DNA of 64,000 bases from Panorpa germanica (GCA_963678705.1 OY783210.1:12091331-12155330), one strand, 5' to 3'. Shown: positions 23,280 through 35,060, counted from the stretch's first letter. Program-made: numbers and translations. The notes: a model not told the origin generated them from the sequence alone.

Positions 23280-23700
23280 AATTCGCCACAGTAGCAAAGA
23301 ATGGACAGCATCTGGTTTATCTTTGGATTCTATTCCCTCAATTACGACCAATTTAAAATTATCGATATATGTCAATAATTTATTAATAGAGGGATGCTCA
23401 ATTCCTGTAGTCCGTTACTATACTATTAAGCAAATAATTTTGTATTTAAATTAGTGAAAAATATTTATAGATGCATACGTAGAGATAATTTGCAAAGACA
23501 TTTCTCTATTTATTTGTATTAAGTATTTATCGTTTAAACATTATGGAAATGAACAAAATAATTGTTTTATAAACATATTTACTTATGAATTATAATAAAA
23601 ACAAAGTACAACAAAACGACGTAAAGGTGATATTGGTTGCAATGAGTGTACTAATCACATGTTGTTTGAGTATATAACAAACACAGCGGCAACTCCTAGT
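23280..23700 (+). repeat. Outer part of the A duplication unit (matches 31110-31500 and inverted 31500-31870)
   Basis: Carries ATATTGGTTGCAATGAGTGT and ATAACAAACACAGCGGCAAC, also found directly in the B flank and inverted in the C flank. It marks how far upstream of the genes the duplicated unit reaches (about 2.2 kb from gene A). Confidence 0.6.
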
Positions 23701-24980
23701 TACCGCTATGAAACTTTAGCCAACAAGATGAATGGGAGCTGTAGACAAATGTTGTACCAGTGCGGTTTGTTTACTAAAAATTGTGAATAATATTTATTCA
23801 TTAGAAACGTATTTTTCATATAAATTATTATTATTTATTGGTTGCCATTAAACAAAACTGAGCAATTATTGAAAGGCTGACGTACATTTGCTTTTTTTTT
23901 AAAGATGTATTGTTAATGTAAAATACTTATCTTAAATCTAGCCTAATAAAATCTAATAATATATTCTAGTCTAATAGAATGACAAATAACATATTCGCCT
24001 TCTAACAATTACGACTTATAATTTGTATAACTAGGCCTCATTTCATTGACAACAAATATTCTATATACGTACTCGTTAACGTAAATGATGAAAACGTTGT
24101 GAAATTTGGAGGGTCGATACAAATAGTTAACATACTTGCTGACTCAAAATTTTAGAGACCTAGGAGTTCATAGTTTTCTTTTTATACATGATTAAAAATA
24201 GTCATTTTCCATACAAATCATTATTTAGCTCAATTTCACAACATAATATAACTTTTAACTATAAAAAAATGGTGACACGGCTTTCAAAACCTAGGTGTAT
24301 ATAAAATAATCTTTTCTGTAACTATTGCAAAAAGAAAGTTATCAAAAGGATACCTATATACGAAAATATTTAAATAAAACCATTAAGAAACAGTAAATGT
24401 AGGTTATAAGCCGGCAACGTTGCAAATGCTAATTTGAGCGGGAAATTCAAAATCGAAATAAATGTTATATAAAATATAACAATTTATTGGTCAAAGAACC
24501 AAATCACGCATGCGTCAACACACGTAAATTTGCAGCGTTGCAAAATTTATTATTCCTTTTTCATAATATTTAATTTGTATTTAAATTGAATTAATATAAA
24601 TTTGATATTAATTATAGGTAATTTTTAATTTATTAAACTATTATATGCAAAAAAAAAATCATTTTAACAAGCAAAAAGCAGTTTAATAGGAAATTGAAAA
24701 ATTCATTTTCAAAGGTACAGTCCCAATATTTGCTCGTCCCTCATGTACTTCGTATTTTGTATTTCGTATTACCGAGAGAAAAACTTTTTGCATTGAAGGT
24801 ACGTCCTGTACCTCATTAACTTTAATGTTTTAGTTAATAAATTTAATTTTTTTAAATTTTATTTAATTTTAGGATATTGTAATTACACGGATCATTTATC
24901 CTATATTATATGAATTATTAATTTAGTTTATTAGTGTATATATTTTAATTATTTATTAATATTAGTGTTATTGTCATAAA
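23701..24980. other. Intergenic, no gene recognised
   Basis: Very AT-rich. No exon, ORF or repeat supported. Confidence 0.45.
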
Positions 24981-24984
24981 GTAT

Positions 24985-25740
24985 GTCAGTAATAATGTCG
25001 TCTAGTTGTACATTTTGTCTTATCTGATGAAATTTTTTACATTGTAGTAGCAGGTGTTCGACTGGTAATTCTTTATTACAAGTATCGCAAATATAAATTT
25101 GTCGTCGTCTCATAAGAATGCGCAATTTTTGTACGTCTTAGACCCAGAGCGTGTGTTCCACCAAGCGCTTACAACAATCACGCTCACAGTTTTTCCACTT
25201 GCTTGTGAGCGTTAAAAACATAAGGATTGCGATAGTTGATTAAATAATTAGTTGATTAGATAATGAACATTGTTTATTTATTAAGTTAGGTTATGGCATG
25301 AGGAATAGTGTATAAATGGCAGTCAAGTATGAATTACAATTAATTTTACTAAGATTATTTGACATAATTATAAAATAAAATAAAATCCAATAAAATATCT
25401 TTTTCCGAATTATATAAAGTAATTTTTTCAGTCATCGTCATCTTTAAGTTTTGCGTTATGTTTAAAAATTGCGCCGAAATGCTCAACAACGACCGCTACG
25501 ACCCAACTCTTCAGATGGGTCATTGTGAGCTTGGCGTGATCGAAATAAATGATGTCATTAGTGACGTTAACGAATATTTAGGACGTTGTGAACGCTAAGT
25601 GGAACGCACCCTCTGAGTGTCGTCAATATTTTCTCTTATTTTCTGTTTTTTGGTAACTTGTGTTAAATATTTTGGATGGCTTTTTGATTCGATACAGTTC
25701 TTGCTCCTTTACCTCTGTCCATTCTAGGTAGCGAATTTTG
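24985..25740 (-). pseudogene. LINE ORF2 C-terminus, split by a TIR element
   Basis: Minus strand 25735-25620 reads ...WTEVKEQELYRIKKPSKIF, then NTSYQKTENKRKY, the region before the zinc knuckle in Jockey/R1-type LINEs. The knuckle itself (MRRRQIYICDTCNKELPVEH, then LLLQC) is at 25113-24985. Between them lies the element 25145-25615. Stops and the gap make it a pseudogene. Confidence 0.6.
25145..25615. mobile_element. TIR element (GTGYGTTCCAC ends) inserted in a LINE
   Basis: Left end CAGAGCGTGTGTTCCACCAAGCGC; right end, inverted, CAGAGGGTGCGTTCCACTTAGCG. About 30 bases of imperfect inverted repeat, 471 bases in total. The minus strand near 25540-25430 has a short open stretch (HAKLTMTHLKSWVV) that may be a transposase scrap. 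Class uncertain; no clean target duplication found. Confidence 0.55.
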
Positions 25741-25774
25741 AGAATAACTCCACGAAAATAGTAAATATGTTTAA

Positions 25775-26407
25775 TGGGCTTGTGTCCTCTGTCTTAATTT
25801 CTATAAAAGTTTACTATATATTGAAAAAGTGGGTTACTAGAACCTCAAATGTTCAATTATTTTTTAATAACTCCTTAGATGTTAAGAGATATTAACAATT
25901 AAAAAAGTCATTTTGTCTCTTTACTTATTAAAAGGATTCAACGTTGTAAACATTTCAAGTGCATGTGACATCACAATCCTTGTGTAAGGTTACCAACCTT
26001 ACAGCTCATAAATCTCTGCTATATGTATTTATATATCTAAATATCAAATATTATTTACAGCTATTTCAAGGAACAATCAAATTTCAATATTATGTCTGCC
26101 TTAGCAGGGTTAAATAAAATAAAAACTTATTATTCTTGGACTTGACTTGATTATTTGACTACCAACAGCTGCAGAACAATACCACTGCACTGACCTACTC
26201 AACAAATAACTGACGTTAAAATGCATTTCACGTCATACAAATATGGCCGACCATTTTTAGCGCTAAACCACAATTCAAACTTTTTATTGCTATATTTCCG
26301 TCCATATTTAGATATTTAATAACATAGAAACGCCAATACACATTTCTTAACATCAATTTCAATCAACAATTGAAAAATCGACCACTAAAAAATGAGGACA
26401 CAAGCCC
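25775..26407. mobile_element. GGGCTTGTG-family TIR element, full-length copy
   Basis: Perfect outer inverted ends GGGCTTGTGTCCT / AGGACACAAGCCC, 633 bases. It is the best-preserved copy in this orientation and aligns throughout with 15640-16253. Confidence 0.8.
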
Positions 26408-26879
26408 ATACTAGACCATTCGTGTGTGCGTCTTTAGATTCTTTATCAACTTCATTTTCTATAATATTAAAATAGCCTGCACATAAAGTAATAAATTTTA
26501 ATTTATGTAAATCTTATGTATGAAATAATTTTCACATCCTGCCCGAATAATCCAAAACCTAATATACATTAAAAAAACAATATATATATAAAATTTTCTT
26601 ATTGTTTACACAAAAGGAAAAGCTGTGTCTTAATAAAGATATTCAAAAGAAGAGACAAGAACATTCATTATTAGAGCTTGCCCGACAGAGTCCTAGTCAG
26701 GCGTTGATAATAAATACCTTGTTTAGGCCAGCACAACAGGGTGTTAGACAGGCACTCGCAAGGTTTTCCTGATAGGGTAGATATAATGAAATATCACATA
26801 AGGCACCGATCCAGTAGTCATTAGATTACACTTACCAGGACGTAAACAACAGGGCATTTGTCTTATTAAATTTTATTTT

Positions 26880-27330
26880 GATATTAATTTTTTTTTAGTT
26901 TTCTTGTTCTTCTTCAGTGGCTCGACAGCCCCGGGTGGACCCTGGCCTTCTCAAGAATTTTCTTCCTGGCCTCTCTTTTTTTGGCCATAGTCTTCCAATT
27001 GATCACTCTCAGAGCGGCGAAATCCCTTTCTAGGCAGTCAACCCATCTGAGGTTGGGTCGGCCTCTAGTTCTTGTTCCAGTGGGCTTGGCCAGGAATATT
27101 TTCCATGTTGAACGTTCACTGTTCATTCTAATCATGTGGCCAGCCCATTTGATTCTTTGGATTTTTATTTATTTCACAACGTCGGGTTTCCTGAAGGCGC
27201 GGTAGAGTTCTAGATTTGGGAGTCAGTGCCAAACACCATCGACTTGTGTTCCTCCAAAAATAGCTCTTAGTATCCGCCGCTCAAAGATACCCAGGACGTT
27301 TTCATCTTTTTGTGTCGTTTTAAAGTATTA
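26880..27330 (-). pseudogene. RTE-type LINE reverse-transcriptase C-terminus
   Basis: Minus strand 27135-26914 reads MIRMNSERSTWKIFLAKPTG, then RTRGRPNLRWVDCLERDFAA, then WKTMAKKREARKKI and ARVHPGLSSH. This is the WAGH..RM/RGRP..RW/W...A..R..W/AK.HPGL pattern that ends RTE-clade ORFs. Upstream in other frames are ERRILRAIFGG and LPNLELYRAF. Stops and shifts break it. Confidence 0.7.
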
Positions 27331-27829
27331 TTAAATTATAAAAAGTAAACCCAAAGAATACCCTATAAGGTTAGCCCGATGGGGACATATTTACGTTTGC
27401 CTGACTAGAACCCTAAAAGGATTACCCCGTAAGCTCTTAGTGAGTTATATTGCCTTTACTAGAGTGCTTTTTCAGAAAGTGAGGCCTGATCAGCATCCTT
27501 ACAACATCTGAGGTAAAATTATACCATGGATCTTCGACATTGAGTTATTCATGGAGACCTTGCTCGTGCTTCCTTACATATTTTCTAACTTCACCAAAGT
27601 CTGTAGCGATCTCAAATTCCCTATGAATGACAGTCATACCACGGTGCGTCATCTATGCTTAACAACACATAGTTCAGAAGTCCTTACTAGATTCAATAAA
27701 TTTCTTATTCAGTGTTTTGTTGTGTTGGTAATCCTTACCCAACTCATATTCCTATATTATTCTCCGTTCATCTCTTTTCCTGGTTAACAATAACATGTCC
27801 AGAATTGTTTAACATCTAATGTCTTCCTT

Positions 27830-28090
27830 AGATAAATTTAACCATAAACGCATAAGTAAACTTAACCAGTGCCGATTTACTCTCGTTCTAAATAACTCCC
27901 TATTTTTTGTTCATATGCTAGCGATGTCTAATGGCGTCTTATACGTCATTAGTAACTTCTTCCTTATTACCAGCTATCGACTTTATAGATCATCTGCATT
28001 ATGTATAAATATTTCAATGGTAGAGTCATTAGTCAATACACTTCCTTGGGGAATGCCTGCAGATGTATTTTTTAATCCTTATCTTTCTTA
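27830..28090 (-). pseudogene. LINE RT scrap in the 3' flank of gene B
   Basis: The minus strand includes SAGIPQGSVL (RT motif with PQGS) and HNADDL (catalytic box remnant), followed by stops. It corresponds to the scraps beside A and C, so it marks the outer part of the duplicated unit. Confidence 0.5.
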
Positions 28091-28834
28091 AATTTCGTTC
28101 TCAATTTCTTTATTTTTTCTAACATTTAAATGTTCCACCTTTCATATAATATACAATTTACCTGATTATCTTAATTGACTTAAAGGTGATCTCACAACAC
28201 ATCGTTGGTTTATTATTCTCCAATTTATTCTCGACTTAAAAATTAGAATATATATTTTGTATACTCTGATTAAAAATACAATTTTGCTTATCCCCACTAT
28301 TTTATTTTATTATTATTATTGTTTACATTAAATATTTATGATAATACATGATATTGTAAGTGCGTATAAAGTTAAATTATTGAATTTAAAGTACGAGTAT
28401 TTTAATCTTCATCATCTTCTTGAATTTATCTTAAATACTAGTACTAATATATTTTTTTGTAATCATATAACAAGTCTTGAAAATATTTAATTAATTTTCC
28501 AGAAATCGCTTAACGATCTCAGCTACATTGATGACTTGTCTTATTGATTGAATTTTTGTATTCTACTAACTAATTTATACACTGGAAAATAAGTTTTCCA
28601 GTTTTAAAAGAATATAATATATTGATTATTATGTATGTCAATATTAGCCCTAACACACTCGAACAAAAAAGTGTTTTTAATTAGGTGTTGTTCAATTGGA
28701 TTAGTCTTGATTTTTATTTTTATAATTTTTGGATTGAATTTGAATTTATTTTAAATGTAATTCACATGATTTTGATTTTATTGTTTGCATTTAAAGTAAA
28801 CCTGATTTTCTTGAATGTTTTTCTAAAAATACAA

Positions 28835-29662
28835 TTAAGCCCCATCTGAACAGGAATCTGATTCTGAGTTACTTGGAGGCTCCTCCGCTGAACACGATGC
28901 ACTAGATTCTGGTGCGCTTGGAGGATCTTCATCAGAACAGGATGGAGCAGACTCTGGTTCTTGATCAGAGCATGATGAATCTGGCTCTGGTTCGTTATCA
29001 GAACACGATGAATCGGGTGCTGATTCATTTGAAGGTTCTTCATCAGAACACGATGGAGGCTCTGGTTCGTTATCAGAACACGATGAATCGGGTGCTGATT
29101 CATTTGAAGGTTCTTCATCAGAACACGATGGAGGCTCTGGTTCGTTATCAGAACACGATGAATCGGGTGCTGATTCATTTGAAGGTTCTTCATCAGAACA
29201 CGATGGAGGCTCTGGTTCGTTATCAGAACACGATGAATCGGGAGCTGATTCATTTGAAGGTTCTTCATGAGAGCATGATTCAACTGTAGGTACATGTTTC
29301 TAAAAATAAATTAAAGAAATAAGAAATAAATTACTCTTTTCAATATATTTAATCACATTTATAATGATCACATTATTATGCACATGCTCTTAACATATTA
29401 GGTTATTAAACAAATATCTGGACTTCAGTTCGTCCTGTTAATGACTTTAACAGTCATTTCGGTCTATTGCTGCAATTTAATGGATTAAATATTGCTTCTC
29501 CAATTAATTAACTATTGGTGAACACCGTTGACTTCCAATAATTTCAATTTCTGATGTCTACTACTTGGAAAGGAATTAGGTGATTTTTAGTTAAGTACTT
29601 ACCGCTAATGCGCCGCCGATGAAGGCAACCAACCCAACAACGAGTAATGCTGCTAACTTCAT
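28835..29662 (-). CDS. Gene B: secreted acidic Ser/Cys repeat protein
   Basis: Exon 1 at 29603-29662 encodes MKLAALLVVGLVAFIGGALA (signal peptide); exon 2 at 28835-29299 (155 codons with stop TAA) follows a 303-base phase-0 intron. Product 174 residues. The mature part begins KHVPTVESCSHEEPSNE and then has four near-identical 25-residue units (75 bases each, APDSSCSDNEPEPPSCSDEE followed by PSNES), ending in a less regular tail with SDSCSDGA. Composition Ser/Asp/Glu/Pro/Cys, acidic. It forms a divergent pair with gene C around the palindrome at 31.5 kb. Its repeat array is more homogeneous than those of A and C, suggesting recent unit turnover. No named family recognised. Confidence 0.82.
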
Positions 29663-29756
29663 TTTGTTTGATTGATAAATGTAAACCTGTGTATTGTTGT
29701 GTTACTACTGATACTGGTATCGGAATACTTGTGCTGCTGTAGGTTGCTTTGCTCGG

Positions 29757-29764
29757 CTTATATA
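29757..29764 (-). promoter_or_regulatory. TATA box of gene B
   Basis: Minus strand TATATAAG, 95 bases upstream of the ATG at 29662, inside the same conserved promoter block as A and C. Confidence 0.75.
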
Positions 29765-29829
29765 CTTATTGCAATGAGCAAACAATATACAGGAGCGTAT
29801 TTAACATCTGTTGTTGAAGTAAGTAGAAT

Positions 29830-30934
29830 TTAAAATGATATACGAGTATGAATTCGTTTTAAACAATGTTACATAAATTAATGATAATATTAACGTAAGA
29901 AAACAAACTAATATTTTATTTATTGGCTTATGACAATTCTTTACGCAATAAAGTGATGTGTAAATAAAACCAAATATTAACATGAAAAATTGTTATGTAA
30001 ATCTTTGTTGTATTTTATGTAAAAGCTTTGACGTAAATAAACAGATATTTTACAATTTCTAATGCAGTTTGTTCTAATATTTATTTAAGATATGATAAGT
30101 TCTGCACATCGGCTTACACTAATCCATACTTGGATAATTTTTACTGGAAATATATTTCGTTTGTAATGTGATTTCGTAGAGATTGCTAATCGTCAAGGTT
30201 TGTTGTAGTGATGCCCTAAAAATTGTTTATTGTGTATTTAGCATTTTCAAAACTAAAATATTGGATTTTTTAGTGACGTAGCAAAAACTAAAATTTACCG
30301 CCCTTTTCTTATAAATACAGCCAATAATTTTAGGTACTTTACATGCATTGATACCTGTTTAATTATAAAATAAAAGAATTGTTTAATTGATTCATATGTT
30401 TAATAATTATTACAACGCTTTAAAATTGTATCAATCTATTAATCCCGTATTAACACCATACTTGAAACTTTTTTTTTTTAATATTGATTTATTTATAGTG
30501 CATCAACTATTGAGTTATTAGCACTTAAACTAATATATATTACACTTTATCAACATTTTATATTACATAACCTATACAATTAATAATTTTCTATTTCTTC
30601 AGCTTATTTCACTTATTCTATTTAAATTCTTCAATCTATGCTTCTTTCCATTATCCATCTTTTTCTGCAGTGGATACACGCTTCCGCTATGATCCACTGG
30701 TTCTTTCTTCTATTAGCATTTTTCTTTGTCTACCAATTGTATACTTCTACTCTTCTGTCCTTTCAACTATAATTTATTTCTTTCTATAAAGCAGTTTTTC
30801 TTCTTTTTCGTTTTTATTCATCTGTCTATTTCTTTATCGATTATTTATTTTTGTTATCGTGTTTTCTTTTTTTTCATCTTCATGATTATGGTTGCACATA
30901 ACCCATTAAATCTAATTATTACCAAACCCAAATA
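29830..30934. other. Intergenic upstream of gene B
   Basis: AT-rich; no gene supported. Open frames near 30726-30935 are T-rich low-complexity runs. Confidence 0.4.
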
Positions 30935-31040
30935 ATATAACTCTGGCCAAGCCGGGTTCGAACCCGGAAACATAGTAGTCAGAGTCAAGCATCAATGCTC
31001 TCGACTACTTGTGTCGTCACTTGACTCTTGAATTAGCCCC
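30935..31040 (-). repeat. tRNA-derived SINE copy
   Basis: Minus strand order: GACGACACAAG, a near A-box TAGTCGAGAGC (10 of 11 positions of TRGYNNARNNG), then a perfect B-box GGTTCGAACCC, then GAGTTATATTATTTGGGTTT. The acceptor stem does not pair, so it is a SINE and not a tRNA gene. Confidence 0.6.
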
Positions 31041-31109
31041 CACTAGCTTGACACTCCTGATATTTATGCAAAAGTGTTGTGTCCTGTTTTGAAGAAAATC
31101 AAAATTGGA

Positions 31110-31870
31110 TTTTTCAATAAAAAAGATTTCGTGGCAAAAAATAAAAAGGTACTGGACAGCAGATTGGTGCGACTTCGGGTACGATTCCGCCAATTACGCT
31201 CAATTCAAAATTTTCGGTATACGTCAATAATTTACTCATGAAGGAATTTAATACTATATTATTAAATAAATAATTTTGTATTTAAATTAGTGAAAAATAT
31301 TTGCTGATGCACATGTAGATGCAATTTTCAAACACATTTCTCTATTTATTTGTATTAAGTATTTATCGTTTAAACATTATTGAAATGAACAAAATAATTG
31401 TTTTATGCTCATGTTTAATTATTAATTATAATAAAAACAAAGTACAACAAAACGGCGTAAAGGTGATATTGGTTGCAATGAGTGTACTAATCAAGCACAA
31501 GGAGTTGCCGCTGTATTTGTTATATACTCAAACAACATGTGATTAGTATACTCATTGCAACCAATATCACCTTTACGTCGTTTTGCTATTCTTTGTTTCT
31601 ATTATAATTAATAATTAAACATGAGCATTAAACAATTATTTTGTTCATTTCCATAATGTTTAAACGATAAATACTTAATACAAATAAATAGAGAAATGTG
31701 TTTGAAAATTGCATCTACATGTGCATCTGCAAATATTTTTCGCTAATTTAAATACAAAATTATTTGTTTAATAGAATAGTAACGGACTGCAGAAATTGAG
31801 CATTCCGTCATGAGTAAATTATTTGCGAATACCGAAAAGTTAGAACCAATCTGCTGTCCAGTACCTGTCC
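31110..31870. repeat. Palindrome between genes B and C
   Basis: Left arm 31110-31494 and right arm 31539-31870 are inverted copies (for example ATTGGTTGCAATGAGTGT at 31469 and its complement ending at 31564). The centre is about 31516. The single-copy form of the arm is at 23280-23700 upstream of gene A. The right arm continues into the spacer to about 31503, the left arm stops at 31494, so the fusion point is at 31495-31502. Confidence 0.8.
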
Positions 31871-32430
31871 ATTCTTTGTCACTGTAGACATAAATCATTT
31901 ATGTCCTAAATCATCTATTTTTTATGATGAAATCGTTTTCATTCGAAATTTTCATCATAAAATTCTCTTCATAAATTGATACCATAAAGCAAACGTGGAT
32001 CAAGAAGCTCAAGCTAGAGGGAAGCTAATACAAGATTCCAGTATGGTATACTGACATACAATTCCCGATTATTAACGGAATTAAAAGATTAATACAATTT
32101 GAAAAAATTGGAATAATTAAGAAAACATATGAACCAATTAAAAAATCATTTTATATTATAATTGAACAGGTGTAAACGTATCTAAAATACCTAACCTTAT
32201 AAGCTGTAATTATAGAAATCAATTGGCGGCAAGTTTTAGTTTTTGCCCCGTTTTAAAAAATTTTAAAATCCGGGGTTGAGATAAACAACTAGCATTTTTT
32301 GATTTTAGTTTCGAAAATTTCAAATACATAAACACCAATTTTTAAGGTATCATTAAAACCCTTTTATTTACAGTAAAAATTACGTAGTATTTACATTGTA
32401 TGTTTAACTCGTATATAATTCTAATAAATA

Positions 32431-32497
32431 CTTACTCCAACAACAGATGTTAAATACGCTCCTGCATTTTGTTTGCTCATTGCAATAAGTATATAAG
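32431..32497 (+). promoter_or_regulatory. Conserved promoter block of gene C with TATA box
   Basis: Holds CAACAACAGATGTTAAATAC, CTCCTGCAT and TATATAAG (32490-32497), 95 bases before the ATG. The same blocks in the same order precede all five cluster genes, with weaker matches in D and E (CGACATATGTTAAATGCGCC). Confidence 0.75.
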
Positions 32498-32591
32498 CCG
32501 AGCAAAGCAATCTACAGCAGCACAAGTATTCCGATACCAGTATCAGTAGTAACACAACATTACCCAGGTTTACATTTATCAATCAAACAAA

Positions 32592-33277
32592 ATGAAGTTA
32601 GCAGCATTACTCGTTGTTGGGCTGGTTGCCTTCATTGGCGGCGCATTAGCGGTAAGTACTTAACGAAACATTACCTAATCCCTTTCCAAGTAGTAGACAT
32701 CAGAAATTGTAATTATTAGAAGACCACAGTGCTCGCCAATGGGTAATTAATTGCAGAAGCACTGTTTAATCCATTAAATACTGCAGTTAGTTAGATAATA
32801 ATAGAGCTAGTTAATTAATAATTAAATTCATTAATAGAACGAACTAAAGTCCAGATATTTGCTTGTTATCTTATCAGTTTAAAAGTATCTGAATAATCCT
32901 GTGGTCATTATAAATGTGATTAAATGTATTGAAAAGAGTTTCTTATTTGTTTAATTTATTTTTAGCAATCAATTGAATCGTGTTCTGATGAAGTACCTTC
33001 AAATGAATCGTGTTCTGATGAAGTACCTTCAAATGAATCGTGTTCTGATGACGAACCTTCAAATGAATCGTGTTCTGATGAAGAACCTTCAAATGAACCG
33101 CCTTCCGATTCATCGTGTTCTGATAACGAACCAGAGCCACCATCGTGTTCTGATGAAGAACCTTCAAATGAACCTTCCGATTCATCGTGTTCTGATGACC
33201 AACCAGAGCCACCATCGTGTTCTGATGAAGGTTCTCAAAGCGAACCAGAGGCTGATTCATCGTGTTCTCATTCATAA
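32592..33277 (+). CDS. Gene C: secreted acidic Ser/Cys repeat protein
   Basis: Exon 1 at 32592-32651 encodes MKLAALLVVGLVAFIGGALA; exon 2 at 32966-33277 has 104 codons with stop TAA, after a 314-base phase-0 intron (same length as in gene A). Product 123 residues. The mature part begins QSIESCSDEVPSNESCSDEV and continues with NESCSD-type 10-residue units and SSCSDDQPEPPSCSD units, acidic and Cys-punctuated. AATAAA at 33414-33419 is a likely polyadenylation signal. It is the closest relative of gene A, differing mainly by lacking one 20-residue unit. Just after the stop, another frame reads NSDYNSDSVHSCDI, which looks like a lost C-terminus. No named family recognised. Confidence 0.82.
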
Positions 33278-34067
33278 CTCAGATTACAATTCCGATTCCG
33301 TACACTCGTGTGATATTTAGAAGTGGTATATTTCTGTAAATTTGCTGGGATCTAATAACTCAGGGTTACTGTGAATGAAACCAAAAAGTCAAAATCATGT
33401 GAATTACATTTAAAATAAATTCAAATTCAATTCAATCAAGTTCAAAAATAATTGGAGTAAAAATCAAGACCAATCCAATGAAACTCCAGTGAACCACAAC
33501 CAACAACAAAACCTAAATAAACAACACATTTTGTACGAGTATGTTAAGGCTAATATTGACATACATCATAATCAATATATTATATTCTTTTAAAACTGGA
33601 GAACTTACTTTCCAGTGTATAAGTTAGTTAGTAGGATACAAAAACACAATCACTACGACAAGTCATCAATGTAGCCGAGATCAATAAGTGATTTTTGGAA
33701 ACTTAATTAAATATTTTCAAGACTTGTTATATGATTACAAAAAAATAATTATTAGTAATAGTATTTAAGATAATTTCAGGGAGAAGATGAAGATGAAGAT
33801 ACTTTTGTATAAATTGTTTTGCTTTATAAGCACATATAATATCGCTGTATTGTAATAAATGTTCAATGTAATAATTAATAATAATAAAACAAAATAGTAG
33901 GGATAAGGAAAATTGTATTTTAAATTACAGTATGCAACCCTTTTGACCATTTAATTATTAACTAATACAACAATTCTAAGACGGGAACAAATTGAAGAAA
34001 AATAAACACAAATCGCTGTAAACTTATCTCTTAACCAATAAAGATAATTAATCAAATTGTTTATTGT

Positions 34068-34253
34068 ATGACGGAAAAATATGAAGATGTTAAAGAAATA
34101 GAAAAATTTATCTGCAGGCGTTCCACAAGAAAGTGTATATTTGATCCTGACAGTATGACGGTAATGTTTGCGGATAATAGAGCCGTAATGGCTTTATATG
34201 ATGATATAGAAGAATCAACTAATAACGTACAAGGCGCCATGAAACACAATTGA
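34068..34253 (+). pseudogene. LINE RT scrap in the 3' flank of gene C
   Basis: Reads TVMFADNRAVMALYDDIEES, resembling the catalytic-box region of Jockey-type reverse transcriptases (FADD.AVMA), with the second Asp changed to Asn. A SAGVPQ-like motif is just upstream in another frame. The copy beside gene A is its inverted twin. Confidence 0.45.
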
Positions 34254-34282
34254 TATATGGACAAAAAATTGGCGAATTGAAT

Positions 34283-34615
34283 GGGCTTGTGTCCTATGTT
34301 TTAATTTCTAATAAAACTGTACTATATATTGATAAAGTTACTTACTAGAACCTCAAATGTCCAATTATCTTATCTATACTCCTTATATGTTAGGACTTAT
34401 AGACATCACATCCGCTAAGTTTCTATTTCTTTTATACAACAGAGCGTAAAAGAGAAAGCTTATTTAACACGGAAATCTTATCCATGGAAAAAATACCTGA
34501 CTTACTCTTAATTGTACAGATATGTTACGTTATAAATATGGCCGATATCTGTAGCGCTGAAACTACATTTGGAATTTTTAAGTGCTATATCTCCGTCAAT
34601 ATTTAAATATTTATT
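34283..34615. mobile_element. GGGCTTGTG-family element remnant in the 3' flank of gene C
   Basis: Starts GGGCTTGTGTCCTATGTTTT and breaks off after GCTATATCTCCGTCAATATT. Inverted twin of 19436-19764. Confidence 0.6.
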
Positions 34616-34910
34616 TTTCGCAATAGTCCGCAAATTCCGCAAAATGTGACATGGACGTGGAATGACTGAGGTCAGAATTGCGGCCCCTAAGACAACGCAT
34701 TTATTTTGAACCAAAAATTGCAACAATAAAAGCATCATTGACAGTGACATTTGATGTTAAACAACGCGGGGTGACACATGTTAAGCAGGAAAGAAAAAGC
34801 TTTACTTTTTATGTAAGTAATTAGAAAAGATAATTTATTGGTTCTTGTTATGTTTATTAGGCTTCGGCTTTTTCAGCTTGCTGTCAAAAAATATTATATA
34901 AATCTATATT

Positions 34911-35060
34911 ACGATAATGAATTTTATCTTGTTCGTTTCTATATACATTATAGAAAAATAAGTGAGTCAGTGCTTTTTAGTTATATCGGCAGTTTATACC
35001 TTACAACTTGTTTTAAATATGAGTCGCCGCCGAACTCTAGTAATTTGTACTATATAAGGT
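34911..35060 (+). repeat. Dispersed repeat, copy 1
   Basis: About 150 bases (ACGATAATGAATTTTATCTT ... GAGTCGCCGCCGAACT) repeated in direct orientation at 38468-38635. Function and class unknown. Confidence 0.6.

Noticed and set aside
27551..28091. 78- and 90-codon plus-strand frames
   Set aside because: Antisense to a LINE reverse-transcriptase remnant (PQGSVL and ADD motifs on the minus strand).
28985..29265. Regular 75-base repeats resembling a CRISPR-like array
   Set aside because: Units are contiguous coding repeats without spacers, inside an exon of an insect gene.
30940..31030. tRNA gene suggested by perfect B-box and near A-box
   Set aside because: The acceptor and anticodon arms do not fold, and two more dispersed copies with the same tail exist, so it is a SINE.
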